A DNA stretch of 64,000 nucleotides from Confluentibacter sediminis (GTDB lineage Bacteria > Bacteroidota > Bacteroidia > Flavobacteriales > Flavobacteriaceae): the NCBI RefSeq assembly GCF_003258355.1, contig NZ_QKPO01000013.1:1-64000 (forward strand). Direction: 5' to 3'. Positions within the stretch are counted from its first letter, which is position 1, and each line of letters opens with the position of its first letter. Shown here piece after piece: positions 1 through 9,132 of this stretch. Below the pieces are notes generated by a model. That model made no database searches and was not told the origin of the DNA. It was given only the letters and a program-made list of their open reading frames with translations. Position numbers and translations under genes: made by a program.

Positions 1-433
1 CAATATTCACTAAATCATAACAAAATCTAAGAGTTTGCCGCAAATAAAAGCCATTTTAATGGGGTTTAAAGAGCTTTTGCCGCAAATCTGAAATAAATGC
101 AACTATTTAAAATTGCTACATATCTGATTTTAAATGAAATATGAATCAGTAACATCGCGTAGCGTGTTACCCTCTTGCTTTACATTTAACGTTTGTAAGC
201 AAACATCAAATGAAACCAGATTAAATTTACGTTTTTAGATAACTAGGGAAAATGAAAAACCATTTGTCAATCTATAAAATACACTTAAATTGCTTAAAAA
301 TTTTATTCTATTTTTAATAGCTAGTTAAAAGTAATAAAAACATAAAAACTTCCGCATAACCATCCAATATGGCTGAATAAAAGGAGAAGACTTCCGTATA
401 TAAAAAAGTTGTGTGCAACCAAAAAAAAATTGA
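1..433. other. AT-rich left flank, no gene seen
   Basis: No open frame that I would call a gene. The 12-base string tttgccgcaaat occurs twice, at about 34-45 and 76-87, both just after a purine-rich agag. A second short similarity (acttccg followed by cata or tata) occurs near 347 and 390. A short palindrome, gttgtgtgcaac, lies about 409-420 just before the truncated CDF start. The stretch looks like rearranged island-edge DNA. Confidence 0.4.
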
Positions 434-646
434 ATGACTAACGAACAAACTGCAATAAGAACAACTTATTTCAGCATAATTGGAAATACTTCTCTAGCTC
501 TAATAAAAGGACTTGCAGGGGTTTTTGGAAATTCTTATACATTAATTGCCAATATTAAAACTCAAAACAAGATATTTCAAACGGAAACTGCGTTAGTAAT
601 AAAAAGCGTTATTAATAATTGTATTGTAGCTAATAAGCAAAACTAG
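434..646 (+). pseudogene. Truncated cation diffusion facilitator (CDF) transporter start
   Basis: The first about 40 residues read like the start of a CDF-family metal efflux protein: a short polar lead, then TYFSIIGNTSLALIKGLAG and GNSYTLIAN, matching the first transmembrane helix and the A-L-I-A-D region of that family. After about residue 40 (near 552) the similarity stops and the frame runs on through unrelated asparagine/lysine-rich sequence to a stop at residue 71. A whole CDF transporter has about 300 residues and six helices, so this is a 5' fragment and not a working exporter. It sits next to the defence island, so the break is probably an insertion or deletion scar. The family call rests on recalled sequence patterns. 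Confidence 0.65.
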
Positions 647-916
647 TGCCAACAGCTATAAAAAATCGCTAATTTTACTAAACCAAAATTTGTTGATCGT
701 TTGTTAGTTTCTGATTATCCTTCGGACACGAGCAATTGCATAGCAAATCATGAGCTCCTTAAGTAAATAAAATGGGCGAAGTAAAATCCTCGCTCACAAA
801 CGCGCAACTTTTAAGACAAACATTAGCTACTATGCTATATATTAATTACTTTCTGTTTGTAAGTCTAATAATTTATAACGGTTCAGAATCCAAGAAGGAA
901 GAAGAAAAAATATTTA
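647..916. other. Non-coding spacer between CDF remnant and hsdR
   Basis: No coding frame. A block from about 646 (gtgccaacagctata) to about 850 (attagctactatgctatat) is less A/T-only than its surroundings and has loosely complementary ends. It could be a mobile spacer or an attC-like or REP-like element, but a conserved core cannot be proven by eye. The hsdR transcript should end here; no clear hairpin-plus-T terminator was found. Confidence 0.3.
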
Positions 917-3900
917 TTAGTTAAACTTCTTAAAATTCTCTGCTTGTTCAAAAATATCTTTGTAAACTTCATCACGCTCTACTGGTGGATAACCAAATTC
1001 ATCTAATAGTAAAATTAATCCAACCTTTAAGGCTGCTTTAATATCATCTCGTTTACTCCAATCTGGATATTTAGCTTGACTGTCAACTAAATCTTTTACA
1101 GCTTTTGCTAACTCAATGAGTTTATCACCTGGATATGAAAAATCATATTTCACACACAATTCTTTTAGGATGTCGTAAAATGCTTTTTCTTCAAAGTCAA
1201 TACCCAAATCATCTCCTGCTGAAAACTCTTTACGCACCTCCCAAATTAAATTAGTGAGCTGTTCAGCCATTTCTTCGTATACTTCACTACGCAATACATC
1301 ATCTTCTTTTCGTTCATTATAGCGTTGCACCAAAGATTCCATTTTTCGAGAAAAATCAACACCTTTTACCTTGTTTACTTTTTTCATTTCCCCAATAACT
1401 TTAGCTAAAAGTTGTTGCAGTAATTTAATTTTAGTGTTTGGGAGTTTAATTTTATCAATTTTAGCTAGATAATCATCATCAAATAGATCGTGTTCTGTGT
1501 TTTTACCATCACCTAGTTTGAATATTTCTTCAACGCCTTCACTTTGTAATGCATCTTTTATCATTTCCCTAACTCTAGCATTCATTTGGGCGGTGTCTGG
1601 ATCATCTCCTTTATTAAGCTTAAAAACAATGGATCTTACTGCCAAATAAAAATGAATAGAATCCCTCTCTGATTCCTTTATTTGTTCACTTCCTGCACAT
1701 ATATCATAAGCGGCTTTAAGTCGTTTTACCAAGCCCATAAACCGTGTTTCCAAGTCTTTGGTTAATTGAACAAATTCTGACGCCATATTAAGGGTGTGCA
1801 ACTGTTCTAATGGAGTGCCTCCAAAATATTTTGAGGCATCAAATTTGTGAAAGATTTTAGCTAATAGATCCAAATGGTCTCTAACCACAACTAGCGATTC
1901 CTTAATATCCTCAAAATTTTCTCTATCCCCTTTATTATAATGCGCCAAAGCCAGATTCATTTGCTTTTTAATGCCAATATAATCAACCACCAACCCTTTA
2001 TTTTTAGTTTTATACTTACGGTTAACTCTTGATATTGTTTGAATTAAATTATGTTGTTGAATTGGTTTATCTATATAAATACTATCCAAAAACGGCACAT
2101 CAAACCCAGTTAACCACATATCAACCACAATGGCAATCTTAAAATTAGATTTTTCATTTTTAAACTGTCTATCTAATTCTTTTCTATATTCCTTGGTTCC
2201 TAATAAATCATACAGCTCTTTAGGGTCGTCTTTACCTCTGGTCATTATCATTTTGATACGCTCCATGGGTTTGATTTCCCTTTTATCTTTTTCTGTAAGT
2301 TCTACATTATCGTCTGCCACTTTAATCTCATTCCACTCAGGTCTCAGCCTTATAATGTTTTTATATAATTCATAAGCTATCTCCCTGCTACTACATACAA
2401 ACAATGCCTTACCGACAATTGTAGCACCTTCACTGACCCTCTTATCATAATGTGTTACAAAGTCCTCTGCAATGGCTTGCAGCCTATCAGGATCGCCTAA
2501 AATAGCATTCATGTTAGCCGATTGCTTCTTGCTTTCTTCTATCTGATATTCATTGGCTCCTTCTTCTGATACTCGATCGTAATACGCTTCAATTTTTTGT
2601 AATTCACTATTTTGAAGCGCCACTTTGGCGGCTCGACCTTCATACACAATTCTTACCGTAATCTCATCTCTAACCGATTCTGTCATTGTATACGAATCAA
2701 CTACATTACCGAACACATCTAAAGTAGCATCAATGGGTGTACCAGTAAACCCAACATAAGTGGCGTTGGGCAACGAGTCATGTAAATACTTAGCAAAGCC
2801 AAAGGTTTTTTTAACACCGGTTTCAGTGACTCGTATGGTTTGGTCGAGGTTGGTTTGACTTCTATGTGCTTCATCCGAAATACACACCACATTCGTTCGG
2901 TCTGTCAATAATTCGGTGTCTTCGGTAAATTTATGGATGGTAGTTAAAAACACACCACCACTTTGCCGGTCTTGTAACAAGGTTCTTAGTTCTGCCCTAC
3001 TTTCAACACTTATAATAGTATTGTCACCAACATAACCTTTGGCATTGGTAAACTGTCCCGAAAGTTGGTCATCTAAATCGGTTCTATCTGTTATTAAAAC
3101 AATGGTTGGACTCGAAAAATGCACACTTTTCATAAGCAGCCTTGTTAAGAACAACATGGTGTAGCTTTTGCCACAGCCCGTTGCACCAAAATAAGTTCCT
3201 CCTTTACCGTCTCCTTCTGGTTTTTGGTGCTTTACAATGTTGGCATACAATTTATTGGCAGCGTAATACTGTGGATAACGGCATACAATCTTTTCATCCT
3301 TTTTAGACGCATCTGGAATGAAAATAAAATTTCTAATAATGTCGCGAAATCGATTATGTTGAAACATGCCTTTCACCAATGTATACATAGAATCAATGCC
3401 ATCTACTTCTTTTACTAAACCTTCTATTTTACGCCAAGCGTAGAAAAACTCATAGGGTGCAAAAAACGAACCTGCTTTGTTGTTAACGCCATCACTAATC
3501 ACACAAAAGGCATTATATTTAAACAACTCAGGAATATCTCGTCTGTAACGTACCGTTAATTGTTTATAGGCATCATGAATCGTTGTGTTTTCCTGTATGG
3601 CGGTTTTAAATTCAAAAACAACCAATGGCAGTCCGTTGATGTATAAAATACCATCTGGTATACGTTTTTCGGAGCCAAATATTTCTAGTTGATTAACAAT
3701 TTTATAGTTATTGTTATTCTTTTTTGAATAATCTTTTAAATAAATCCAAATGTCTTTTTGGCTTCTATCTTCTCTTTTAAAGGCAAACCCATCTGATAAT
3801 TTCTTCATGAAGGTTTTGTTACTTTCATAAAGGTCTGAAGCTGGAAGCAACAACAATTCTTTAATGATCTGATTTGCTTCTAAATCCGTTAGATTTTCCC

Positions 3901-4054
3901 TTTTATATTGGTTTAATAAAAAAGCTTTTAAATCGTCAATTAAAACAACTTCACAAGGGTCTTTTAAAATCCTTTTACCAGATACATGAGGAATATCCTC
4001 TTTTTCTAAAAGGTCTATAAAGGCTTGTTCTAATTGTGATTCCGTGAATTTCAT
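917..4054 (-). CDS. hsdR: Type I restriction enzyme, R (motor/nuclease) subunit
   Basis: 1045 residues, the usual length for HsdR. It supplies ATP-driven DNA translocation and cleavage to the HsdR2M2S complex. An N-terminal PD-(D/E)XK nuclease core is visible: PDG at 133-135, then VVFEFK with E148 and K150. The SF2 motor follows: Walker A GATGCGKS at 290-297, DEAHR at 394-398, GFTGTP further on, and the motif V/VI region (DMWLTGFDVP, then QTISRVNRKY). The C-terminal third is helical and probably contacts the methylase. It is the last gene of a nine-gene minus-strand block, 6 bp after the DUF262 gene, and is separated from hsdM/hsdS by six non-RM genes. All key residues are present, so it is probably active. 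Confidence 0.96.
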   Translation of the reverse strand: MKFTESQLEQAFIDLLEKEDIPHVSGKRILKDPCEVVLIDDLKAFLLNQYKRENLTDLEANQIIKELLLLPASDLYESNKTFMKKLSDGFAFKREDRSQKDIWIYLKDYSKKNNNNYKIVNQLEIFGSEKRIPDGILYINGLPLVVFEFKTAIQENTTIHDAYKQLTVRYRRDIPELFKYNAFCVISDGVNNKAGSFFAPYEFFYAWRKIEGLVKEVDGIDSMYTLVKGMFQHNRFRDIIRNFIFIPDASKKDEKIVCRYPQYYAANKLYANIVKHQKPEGDGKGGTYFGATGCGKSYTMLFLTRLLMKSVHFSSPTIVLITDRTDLDDQLSGQFTNAKGYVGDNTIISVESRAELRTLLQDRQSGGVFLTTIHKFTEDTELLTDRTNVVCISDEAHRSQTNLDQTIRVTETGVKKTFGFAKYLHDSLPNATYVGFTGTPIDATLDVFGNVVDSYTMTESVRDEITVRIVYEGRAAKVALQNSELQKIEAYYDRVSEEGANEYQIEESKKQSANMNAILGDPDRLQAIAEDFVTHYDKRVSEGATIVGKALFVCSSREIAYELYKNIIRLRPEWNEIKVADDNVELTEKDKREIKPMERIKMIMTRGKDDPKELYDLLGTKEYRKELDRQFKNEKSNFKIAIVVDMWLTGFDVPFLDSIYIDKPIQQHNLIQTISRVNRKYKTKNKGLVVDYIGIKKQMNLALAHYNKGDRENFEDIKESLVVVRDHLDLLAKIFHKFDASKYFGGTPLEQLHTLNMASEFVQLTKDLETRFMGLVKRLKAAYDICAGSEQIKESERDSIHFYLAVRSIVFKLNKGDDPDTAQMNARVREMIKDALQSEGVEEIFKLGDGKNTEHDLFDDDYLAKIDKIKLPNTKIKLLQQLLAKVIGEMKKVNKVKGVDFSRKMESLVQRYNERKEDDVLRSEVYEEMAEQLTNLIWEVRKEFSAGDDLGIDFEEKAFYDILKELCVKYDFSYPGDKLIELAKAVKDLVDSQAKYPDWSKRDDIKAALKVGLILLLDEFGYPPVERDEVYKDIFEQAENFKKFN

Positions 4055-4060
4055 TTGAAT

Positions 4061-5752
4061 TTATATTAGTTCACTTTTAAAAAATGATAGTAGATTATTT
4101 TTAAAAGTTACTTCTCTTATTTCTATATCGGCTTTTAACCAATCATTTTTAGGGTAATTACTTAAATCATTAACAACTGCTATTTTGGAATCTGAATATT
4201 TTTGTTTTTTTACTCCAAAATATCCATTCCCTGCTTGAATGTTTAATTTTTTTTCTAATACAATTTTGTTGCCAAAACGGTCCAAATAATTCATAGCATC
4301 TTCATAATTCCAACCGTTATAATTGGTATCCTGCCACTTTTTAGGAAATATGTGTTCTATATCAAAAGTATAAGGAATGGCGGCAAACTGATTTTTATTT
4401 AAATAAGCATCCAATAGAAGTAACGCTCTCGATAGCCTCGAAGATGAATGACTATCAATTTGCTGCATTAGCGATTCTTCATTAAATGAAAGACGATATT
4501 GCAGTTTATTTTCATTGTTTAGAGAAATGCATGAAGAATAAATATCATCTTTAATAGCATTAACCGTTGGAGCTTCAATAAACTTAACAAATAGAAAAGA
4601 CATAAGCTTTTTAAGCATTATTACAAAATCTTCATCAAAAGATTGACTGTCCATGTTTTTCAAAAAGAAGACACTTACGGCATATTTCCAAAACTCATTG
4701 GGATAATGATTTAAACAATGAAGATATTTTCGAGCTTCTATCGAAATATTATAATTGATATCTTCGTCAGGTAGTATTTCTACATTTACATATCTCCAAA
4801 AATTCGCTAAGTTCATTACCTCATTAATTACGTAATCTGTTTTAAGGCGTTTATAATTTTCTTCAGCATAAAACTTTCGGAGACCAACTTCTTTTGTTTT
4901 GTCATTACTTCGTCCTCGTAGTACATGAGAATAATATCTAAAAACATCATCTATTGAGACATAACCTTGCCTACAAATTTGAGTTAGTTCTTTCCAAGTA
5001 TTTGTAAACTCTTTCCGTTTAGCTTCTCCCTCAGTGTTACGATAAATTTGGGCTTTGAATATATCAGAATCAGCTAAAGGTAATCCCCTATCATTTAATG
5101 TAGAAAAAATAGTAAGAGCAGTTTCAGGGGTATCACATTCAATTGGTAAAATGATACATTTTTGTAAAATTGTAATACACAATTGTTTCCATTGCATTGG
5201 ATTGAGCTCTGCATATTCATCACATTGTGATTTAAAGAAGCGATAATTAACAGAATAGTTATCACTTGCCAAGTCATTTGTATTGCCCGTCTTCAAAATT
5301 TCATGGAAAGTTCCATTATCTTCTTCAGTTGCAACAAGTGATTCAATATGAATTAATGATTTATCTGATACAATCTGTGAAATTGGGTTAATATCCCAAA
5401 TACAAGGTGCCAATTGATTTTTAAGCCCTTTAACATCTTCGTCTTCTACCATATCTTCAAGCTTACGATAAAAAGCTCTCAATAATAAAAAAAAGGACGT
5501 AATTCGCTGCTGCCCATCAATAATTTCTTGATTTTTTTCCGAGTTTATATAAGAAACAATAGTTCCTAAAAAATAATCAGAACCTGCTTTGGCATCTGTA
5601 ACTGTAAAGTTTTCTATATCATTCCAAAGGGTTTCACATTTTTCAACGTTCCATTTATATGGTCTTTGAAAATCTGGAATTACAAACTTTTTACTTTGCA
5701 TTTCACTAAAAAGTTTACTTATGCTTTTTTTACTTACGTGTAATTCTGCCAT
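4061..5752 (-). CDS. DUF262/DUF1524 (GmrSD-like) nuclease protein
   Basis: 563 residues. The N-terminal DUF262 domain (ParB/Srx-like fold) shows PDFQRPYKW at about 26-34, FLGTIV near 61 and the IIDGQQRIT signature at about 77-85. The C-terminal DUF1524 HNH-type nuclease shows DIEHIFPKKW at 464-473 (D464, E466, H467) and GNKIVLE near 494-500. This pairing is that of GmrSD-type modification-dependent restriction enzymes and of related BrxU and SspE defence proteins, where DUF262 binds and hydrolyses nucleotide and DUF1524 cuts DNA. It lies inside the type I RM block, 9 bp after the PD-(D/E)XK gene and 6 bp before hsdR, so co-expression is likely. Which modification it senses, if any, cannot be told from sequence. 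Confidence 0.88.
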   Translation of the reverse strand: MAELHVSKKSISKLFSEMQSKKFVIPDFQRPYKWNVEKCETLWNDIENFTVTDAKAGSDYFLGTIVSYINSEKNQEIIDGQQRITSFFLLLRAFYRKLEDMVEDEDVKGLKNQLAPCIWDINPISQIVSDKSLIHIESLVATEEDNGTFHEILKTGNTNDLASDNYSVNYRFFKSQCDEYAELNPMQWKQLCITILQKCIILPIECDTPETALTIFSTLNDRGLPLADSDIFKAQIYRNTEGEAKRKEFTNTWKELTQICRQGYVSIDDVFRYYSHVLRGRSNDKTKEVGLRKFYAEENYKRLKTDYVINEVMNLANFWRYVNVEILPDEDINYNISIEARKYLHCLNHYPNEFWKYAVSVFFLKNMDSQSFDEDFVIMLKKLMSFLFVKFIEAPTVNAIKDDIYSSCISLNNENKLQYRLSFNEESLMQQIDSHSSSRLSRALLLLDAYLNKNQFAAIPYTFDIEHIFPKKWQDTNYNGWNYEDAMNYLDRFGNKIVLEKKLNIQAGNGYFGVKKQKYSDSKIAVVNDLSNYPKNDWLKADIEIREVTFKNNLLSFFKSELI

Positions 5753-5761
5753 ATATTAAAT

Positions 5762-6793
5762 TTATAATTCGTTTATATCTTTCTCTATCAATTTATACTG
5801 ATCTTTAATCTCCTCACCCATATAAAAATCGAGTAAGTCTTTTTTAGTTAGTGTACCTGTTTCTAGAAATTGAGTTAAATAACGCTGGTTAAAATCCATT
5901 AACAACATGGATTTTTCTATTTGCTTTAATATCTCTTTGTTATTGTCAATATTCCTTTCAACTAATGTTTTGATGGCTTTTATTTCTCCAATGTCTTTAA
6001 TAATTCTATTCACTAGCATTGCTAAGACATCTTTGTCCAATTCAATGGTTTTGGCATTTATGGCAATATCTCTGGCTAACATATATGCTATGACCAAATT
6101 GGAATAATCTCCTTTTTGAGAATCTACAATAGCAATAAAACCGACCTCTGGAATGTAGCCCACATTTTCGCAAAACTTTAAAATGGAATTATCTACCAAA
6201 CTAATATCAAACACAATTAAACTGACTCTAGAATTTCTATTTGCATTAGCTTCTATTAACTGGCTCCATGCTGTATCTGTTTTTCTGATAAAAATATCTT
6301 TGGTGTCAATGGTTCCTAACTTCATGCTTTTATCAAACTTGCATTCTATAGCTATTTTTAAATCTGGTGTGCCGTTAACTTCGCAAATAATATCACCTGT
6401 TTTGTTTTTGGCCAACTCACCTGCTGCATTACCAGTTAGTAAGGCTCTATCTTTTATTCTTTTACTTTGAAAAAACTCGTTTAAATACTCAGCAATCTCA
6501 TCTTCTGCTATAACCCCCTTTATGGTTGACTTATAAAACAACTCCTTTTTCATTTCAAAAAGCATTTTCAGACTTTCTAATTCTGTACCTAACTCATTTG
6601 TTGTTTTTGCTAAAAAGGATGAAATACGGTCTTCCATTAACGCCAAAACCCCAATATACAATGCTCGTACTAGCTTTTCATCTCGTTCGCTCGCAGGTAG
6701 CTTGTCGAAATAATTAAATACAATTTCATTATCTAATTCAAACTTTTGAAGTTCTACTCTTTTAAGCTTCTGATTCAGTTTTAATGTCGACAT
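5762..6793 (-). CDS. Putative PD-(D/E)XK nuclease, partner of the OLD protein
   Basis: 343 residues, family not recognised. A central block looks like a PD-(D/E)XK core: a helix KGVIAEDEIAEYLNEFF (about 92-108), then TGDI with D134, then DLKIAIECK with E150 and K152, then a helix TAWSQLIEA (about 174-182) and a strand SLIVFDIS. The ends are helical and probably coiled coil. Its start codon lies inside the 3' end of the upstream OLD gene (32-bp overlap), which suggests translational coupling and a joint function. By analogy with ATPase/nuclease defence pairs it may be the effector nuclease, but this is inference. An alternative start further downstream would remove the overlap; none looks better. 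Confidence 0.65.
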   Translation of the reverse strand: MSTLKLNQKLKRVELQKFELDNEIVFNYFDKLPASERDEKLVRALYIGVLALMEDRISSFLAKTTNELGTELESLKMLFEMKKELFYKSTIKGVIAEDEIAEYLNEFFQSKRIKDRALLTGNAAGELAKNKTGDIICEVNGTPDLKIAIECKFDKSMKLGTIDTKDIFIRKTDTAWSQLIEANANRNSRVSLIVFDISLVDNSILKFCENVGYIPEVGFIAIVDSQKGDYSNLVIAYMLARDIAINAKTIELDKDVLAMLVNRIIKDIGEIKAIKTLVERNIDNNKEILKQIEKSMLLMDFNQRYLTQFLETGTLTKKDLLDFYMGEEIKDQYKLIEKDINEL

Positions 6794-8636
6794 AACCCTC
6801 GAATATTTCTTTTAATACATTATTTTCTATAATTTCCTTCCAGTCTTTTCCAACACCGTTCCAGCCTTCTCCAATATCCCAATTATCCTTAATAAAGGAA
6901 TAAGCTTGGTAAGGCTTATTCCCAGATGGAGGTTCATACCCTAAAATATCTTCCATACAATATTTCAACATTAATCGGTCTTCTTCTGAACCTAATGCAT
7001 CCAAAATGGGTTTATTAAACTTTGTTGCTCCAGCAACTTGATCTTCATCGTGAATAACAAATGGCTTGAACCCTAAAGCTTTAAGATATTTTACTAAAGA
7101 TATTATGGTTGCTTTACCTCGTGCTTTAATTATTTGATAATCTGCATCTACAACTTTCTTAACAGGTAATGGTAATCTTCTTATAGTCTCCCTAAAAACA
7201 ACATCTTCAGTATCACCCTCAACTATAATTAAATGCTTAACAAAAAAGACTCTCGCGATGTAATCATCAATTTTCAATATAAACTTTATTTGATCTTGTT
7301 CTTCCGCTATTAAGTCATTATAAGCTTGTGTTGTATTGAAAGGATTAGAATTTGAAGCAATTAATTTAAATTTTTCGTTTAAAGATACTTTCAAAAGATT
7401 AAGCACCTGTTTAGGGTATTTATCCTTATCTAAATCTTTCCCCAAATCAATCATATACGGGGAATGAGTTGTACAAATAATCTGGGAAGTTGTTGCTACG
7501 GCTAAATTATAAATTTCATTTCTCATGCTATTTGCAGCATTAGGATGAAGATAAATCTCTGGCTCTTCAAAACCGATTATCAAATTTCTATCTGTTCTAT
7601 CCTTTCTTTCAAGATAAATTGACCTAAATCTTAATAAAGCAAATGCTGCCGAACGAATTGAGCCAGTACCTTGTCTATCAGGTGATGTCTTAATGTTACT
7701 TGACATTTCAATATTGAAATGAGGTTTCAATATTTTATCGGCATCATCCAATTCAGTCCTTACATGCAATCCTGTTTCAGGAAAAACATTACCAACTATC
7801 AAATTTATTTCCTCTAACATTTTACCAAAATCTTTGGTTTCATCAGATGGGTCTAATTCTTCAGCCAGTTTATTTAAATACTCCTGTGCTTTCGCAAAAT
7901 TTTCAGAAGTATCACGCACATCATCAAAAAGACTTTTCATTACCTTTTGTAACGCCCCTGATTTACCATCAATTTCATCTTTTCTATCTTCTGCTGGTAT
8001 AAACAAAAACCTAGGAAGCTTAGATAAGATATTTCCAACAATTCCTCCTGGTCTTTCAAACCATTCAGAACTATCATAATCATAATCCCATATGGTGGTG
8101 AGCTCTTCTAAATCTCCTTCATGAGCTTTGAGAGTTATATTTTTATTTAAATCAATGTCATCTCCAAAAACAGAGTTTAACTCATCTATAGATAGTCCTG
8201 CGTCTATAAAGTCTTGAGCTTTTTTGCAATCTCCAAATTCTACTTTTAACGCTTTTTTATACTCCTTTAAACTATGAAGACTTTTACCATCTTGTGTATA
8301 TTCCTTCTTAAACAAAATATATCGCTCAATTTCCCCACCTTCAATTTCTCTTTTTAAAACCCTACCTTTAAACCCCCTCCATGTTTCTGATTCCTCAGGC
8401 AAACCTACATATTCAGCTATAAAAACAACCTTTTCAGAACGATAACCAGACTCTTCATCGTAAAAAAAATCTAAAATAGACAATCTAGTTTCTCCTGAAT
8501 GAAACAATTCTAAAGCCCTTAAAACAGCACTTTTACCAACGTTATTTTCACCTATTAAAAAAGTAGCATCACCAAATAAAAATTTGGTATCTAAAACTCT
8601 TCTAAAACCACTTATTTCAAACCTTTTTAACTTCAT
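6762..8636 (-). CDS. OLD-family ATP-dependent endonuclease (AAA ATPase + TOPRIM)
   Basis: 624 residues, normal for an overcoming-lysogenization-defect (OLD) nuclease. The N-terminal ABC/SMC-type ATPase has Walker A GENNVGKS at 29-36, and further on the Walker B FEEPEIYLHP and the switch histidine in THSPYMIDL. The C-terminal TOPRIM nuclease domain has LIIVEGDTEDVVF and, downstream, VIHDEDQ. OLD proteins such as GajA of Gabija act in anti-phage defence; Gabija also needs a UvrD-like helicase, and none is present here. The adjacent overlapping gene encodes a candidate PD-(D/E)XK nuclease. The gene starts 5 bp after the WYL-like gene. It is probably an embedded defence module of the type I RM block. 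Confidence 0.85.
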   Translation of the reverse strand: MKLKRFEISGFRRVLDTKFLFGDATFLIGENNVGKSAVLRALELFHSGETRLSILDFFYDEESGYRSEKVVFIAEYVGLPEESETWRGFKGRVLKREIEGGEIERYILFKKEYTQDGKSLHSLKEYKKALKVEFGDCKKAQDFIDAGLSIDELNSVFGDDIDLNKNITLKAHEGDLEELTTIWDYDYDSSEWFERPGGIVGNILSKLPRFLFIPAEDRKDEIDGKSGALQKVMKSLFDDVRDTSENFAKAQEYLNKLAEELDPSDETKDFGKMLEEINLIVGNVFPETGLHVRTELDDADKILKPHFNIEMSSNIKTSPDRQGTGSIRSAAFALLRFRSIYLERKDRTDRNLIIGFEEPEIYLHPNAANSMRNEIYNLAVATTSQIICTTHSPYMIDLGKDLDKDKYPKQVLNLLKVSLNEKFKLIASNSNPFNTTQAYNDLIAEEQDQIKFILKIDDYIARVFFVKHLIIVEGDTEDVVFRETIRRLPLPVKKVVDADYQIIKARGKATIISLVKYLKALGFKPFVIHDEDQVAGATKFNKPILDALGSEEDRLMLKYCMEDILGYEPPSGNKPYQAYSFIKDNWDIGEGWNGVGKDWKEIIENNVLKEIFEGYVDIKTESEA

Positions 8637-8641
8637 AATCT

Positions 8642-8890
8642 TTAAAATTCAACTGGCCATCTCGGTTCATAACTATTATCTGTAATTTCAACATCATTTA
8701 TTGACTCAATTATAAAACCACGAATACCGTCTTTTTGAATGTCATACCCGTAAAAGTATTCAACTCCATTTTTTTCTCTAAAACTATAAGGTTCTACTTC
8801 TCTCCAACCTTCATTACTACCATCCTTTTCAGTGTAATCTATTTGAATCGTTTTTAAACTTTGGCCTGCTTCAATAATTAATTCTTTCAT
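8642..8890 (-). CDS. Small stand-alone WYL-like domain protein
   Basis: 82 residues. The sequence WREVEPYSFREKNGVEYF, followed by YGYD and the strand RGFIIESINDVEITD, follows the core pattern of WYL domains (R-x-V-E-P-Y, a hairpin, a Y/D strand, R-x-F, then an I-x-x-V strand). WYL domains sense nucleotides or nucleic acid ligands and regulate several bacterial defence systems, but usually sit behind a helix-turn-helix domain. Here there is no DNA-binding part. It lies 10 bp after the KTSC-like gene and 5 bp before the OLD gene. A regulatory or effector-sensing role for the OLD cassette is possible but is inference. Confidence 0.5.
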   Translation of the reverse strand: MKELIIEAGQSLKTIQIDYTEKDGSNEGWREVEPYSFREKNGVEYFYGYDIQKDGIRGFIIESINDVEITDNSYEPRWPVEF

Positions 8891-8900
8891 GATTTATTAT

Positions 8901-9119
8901 TTAGTCATACAAAAACTTTACGTACTGGTTTATATAGCTATTCAACCCCGAGCCATTTCTTGCAAGTAATTTCATTTCTTCTACATGACTTCTTCCTGCT
9001 CTTCCATAACTATAAGTATATGAACGAGAAGTTCCTGTAAATTGAACAATCATATAATCTGATCCAATTTGATAAGCATAAACCCCTGAATCTCCACCTC
9101 TGTTTCCGTATCTTTCCAT
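8901..9119 (-). CDS. Small KTSC-like protein
   Basis: 72 residues with no signal peptide or membrane helix. The layout (a strand SGVYAYQIGSDYMIVQFTG, then a Y-x-Y segment SYTYSYGRAG, a helix and a final LNSYINQYVKFLYD) resembles the KTSC fold, a small domain found with RNA-binding or nuclease proteins and often in phage or defence settings. The match is by pattern only, and the lysine, threonine and cysteine that name KTSC are not obvious. It is followed by the WYL-like gene after 10 bp and preceded by the DUF2971-like gene after 13 bp, so it belongs to the same transcript. Function unknown. Confidence 0.4.
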   Translation of the reverse strand: MERYGNRGGDSGVYAYQIGSDYMIVQFTGTSRSYTYSYGRAGRSHVEEMKLLARNGSGLNSYINQYVKFLYD

Positions 9120-9132
9120 ATTCTATAAATAT

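Noticed and set aside
1-900. Duplicated tRNA-Pro 3' end (left att site)
   Set aside because: No copy of the tRNA 3' segment was found by reading either strand.
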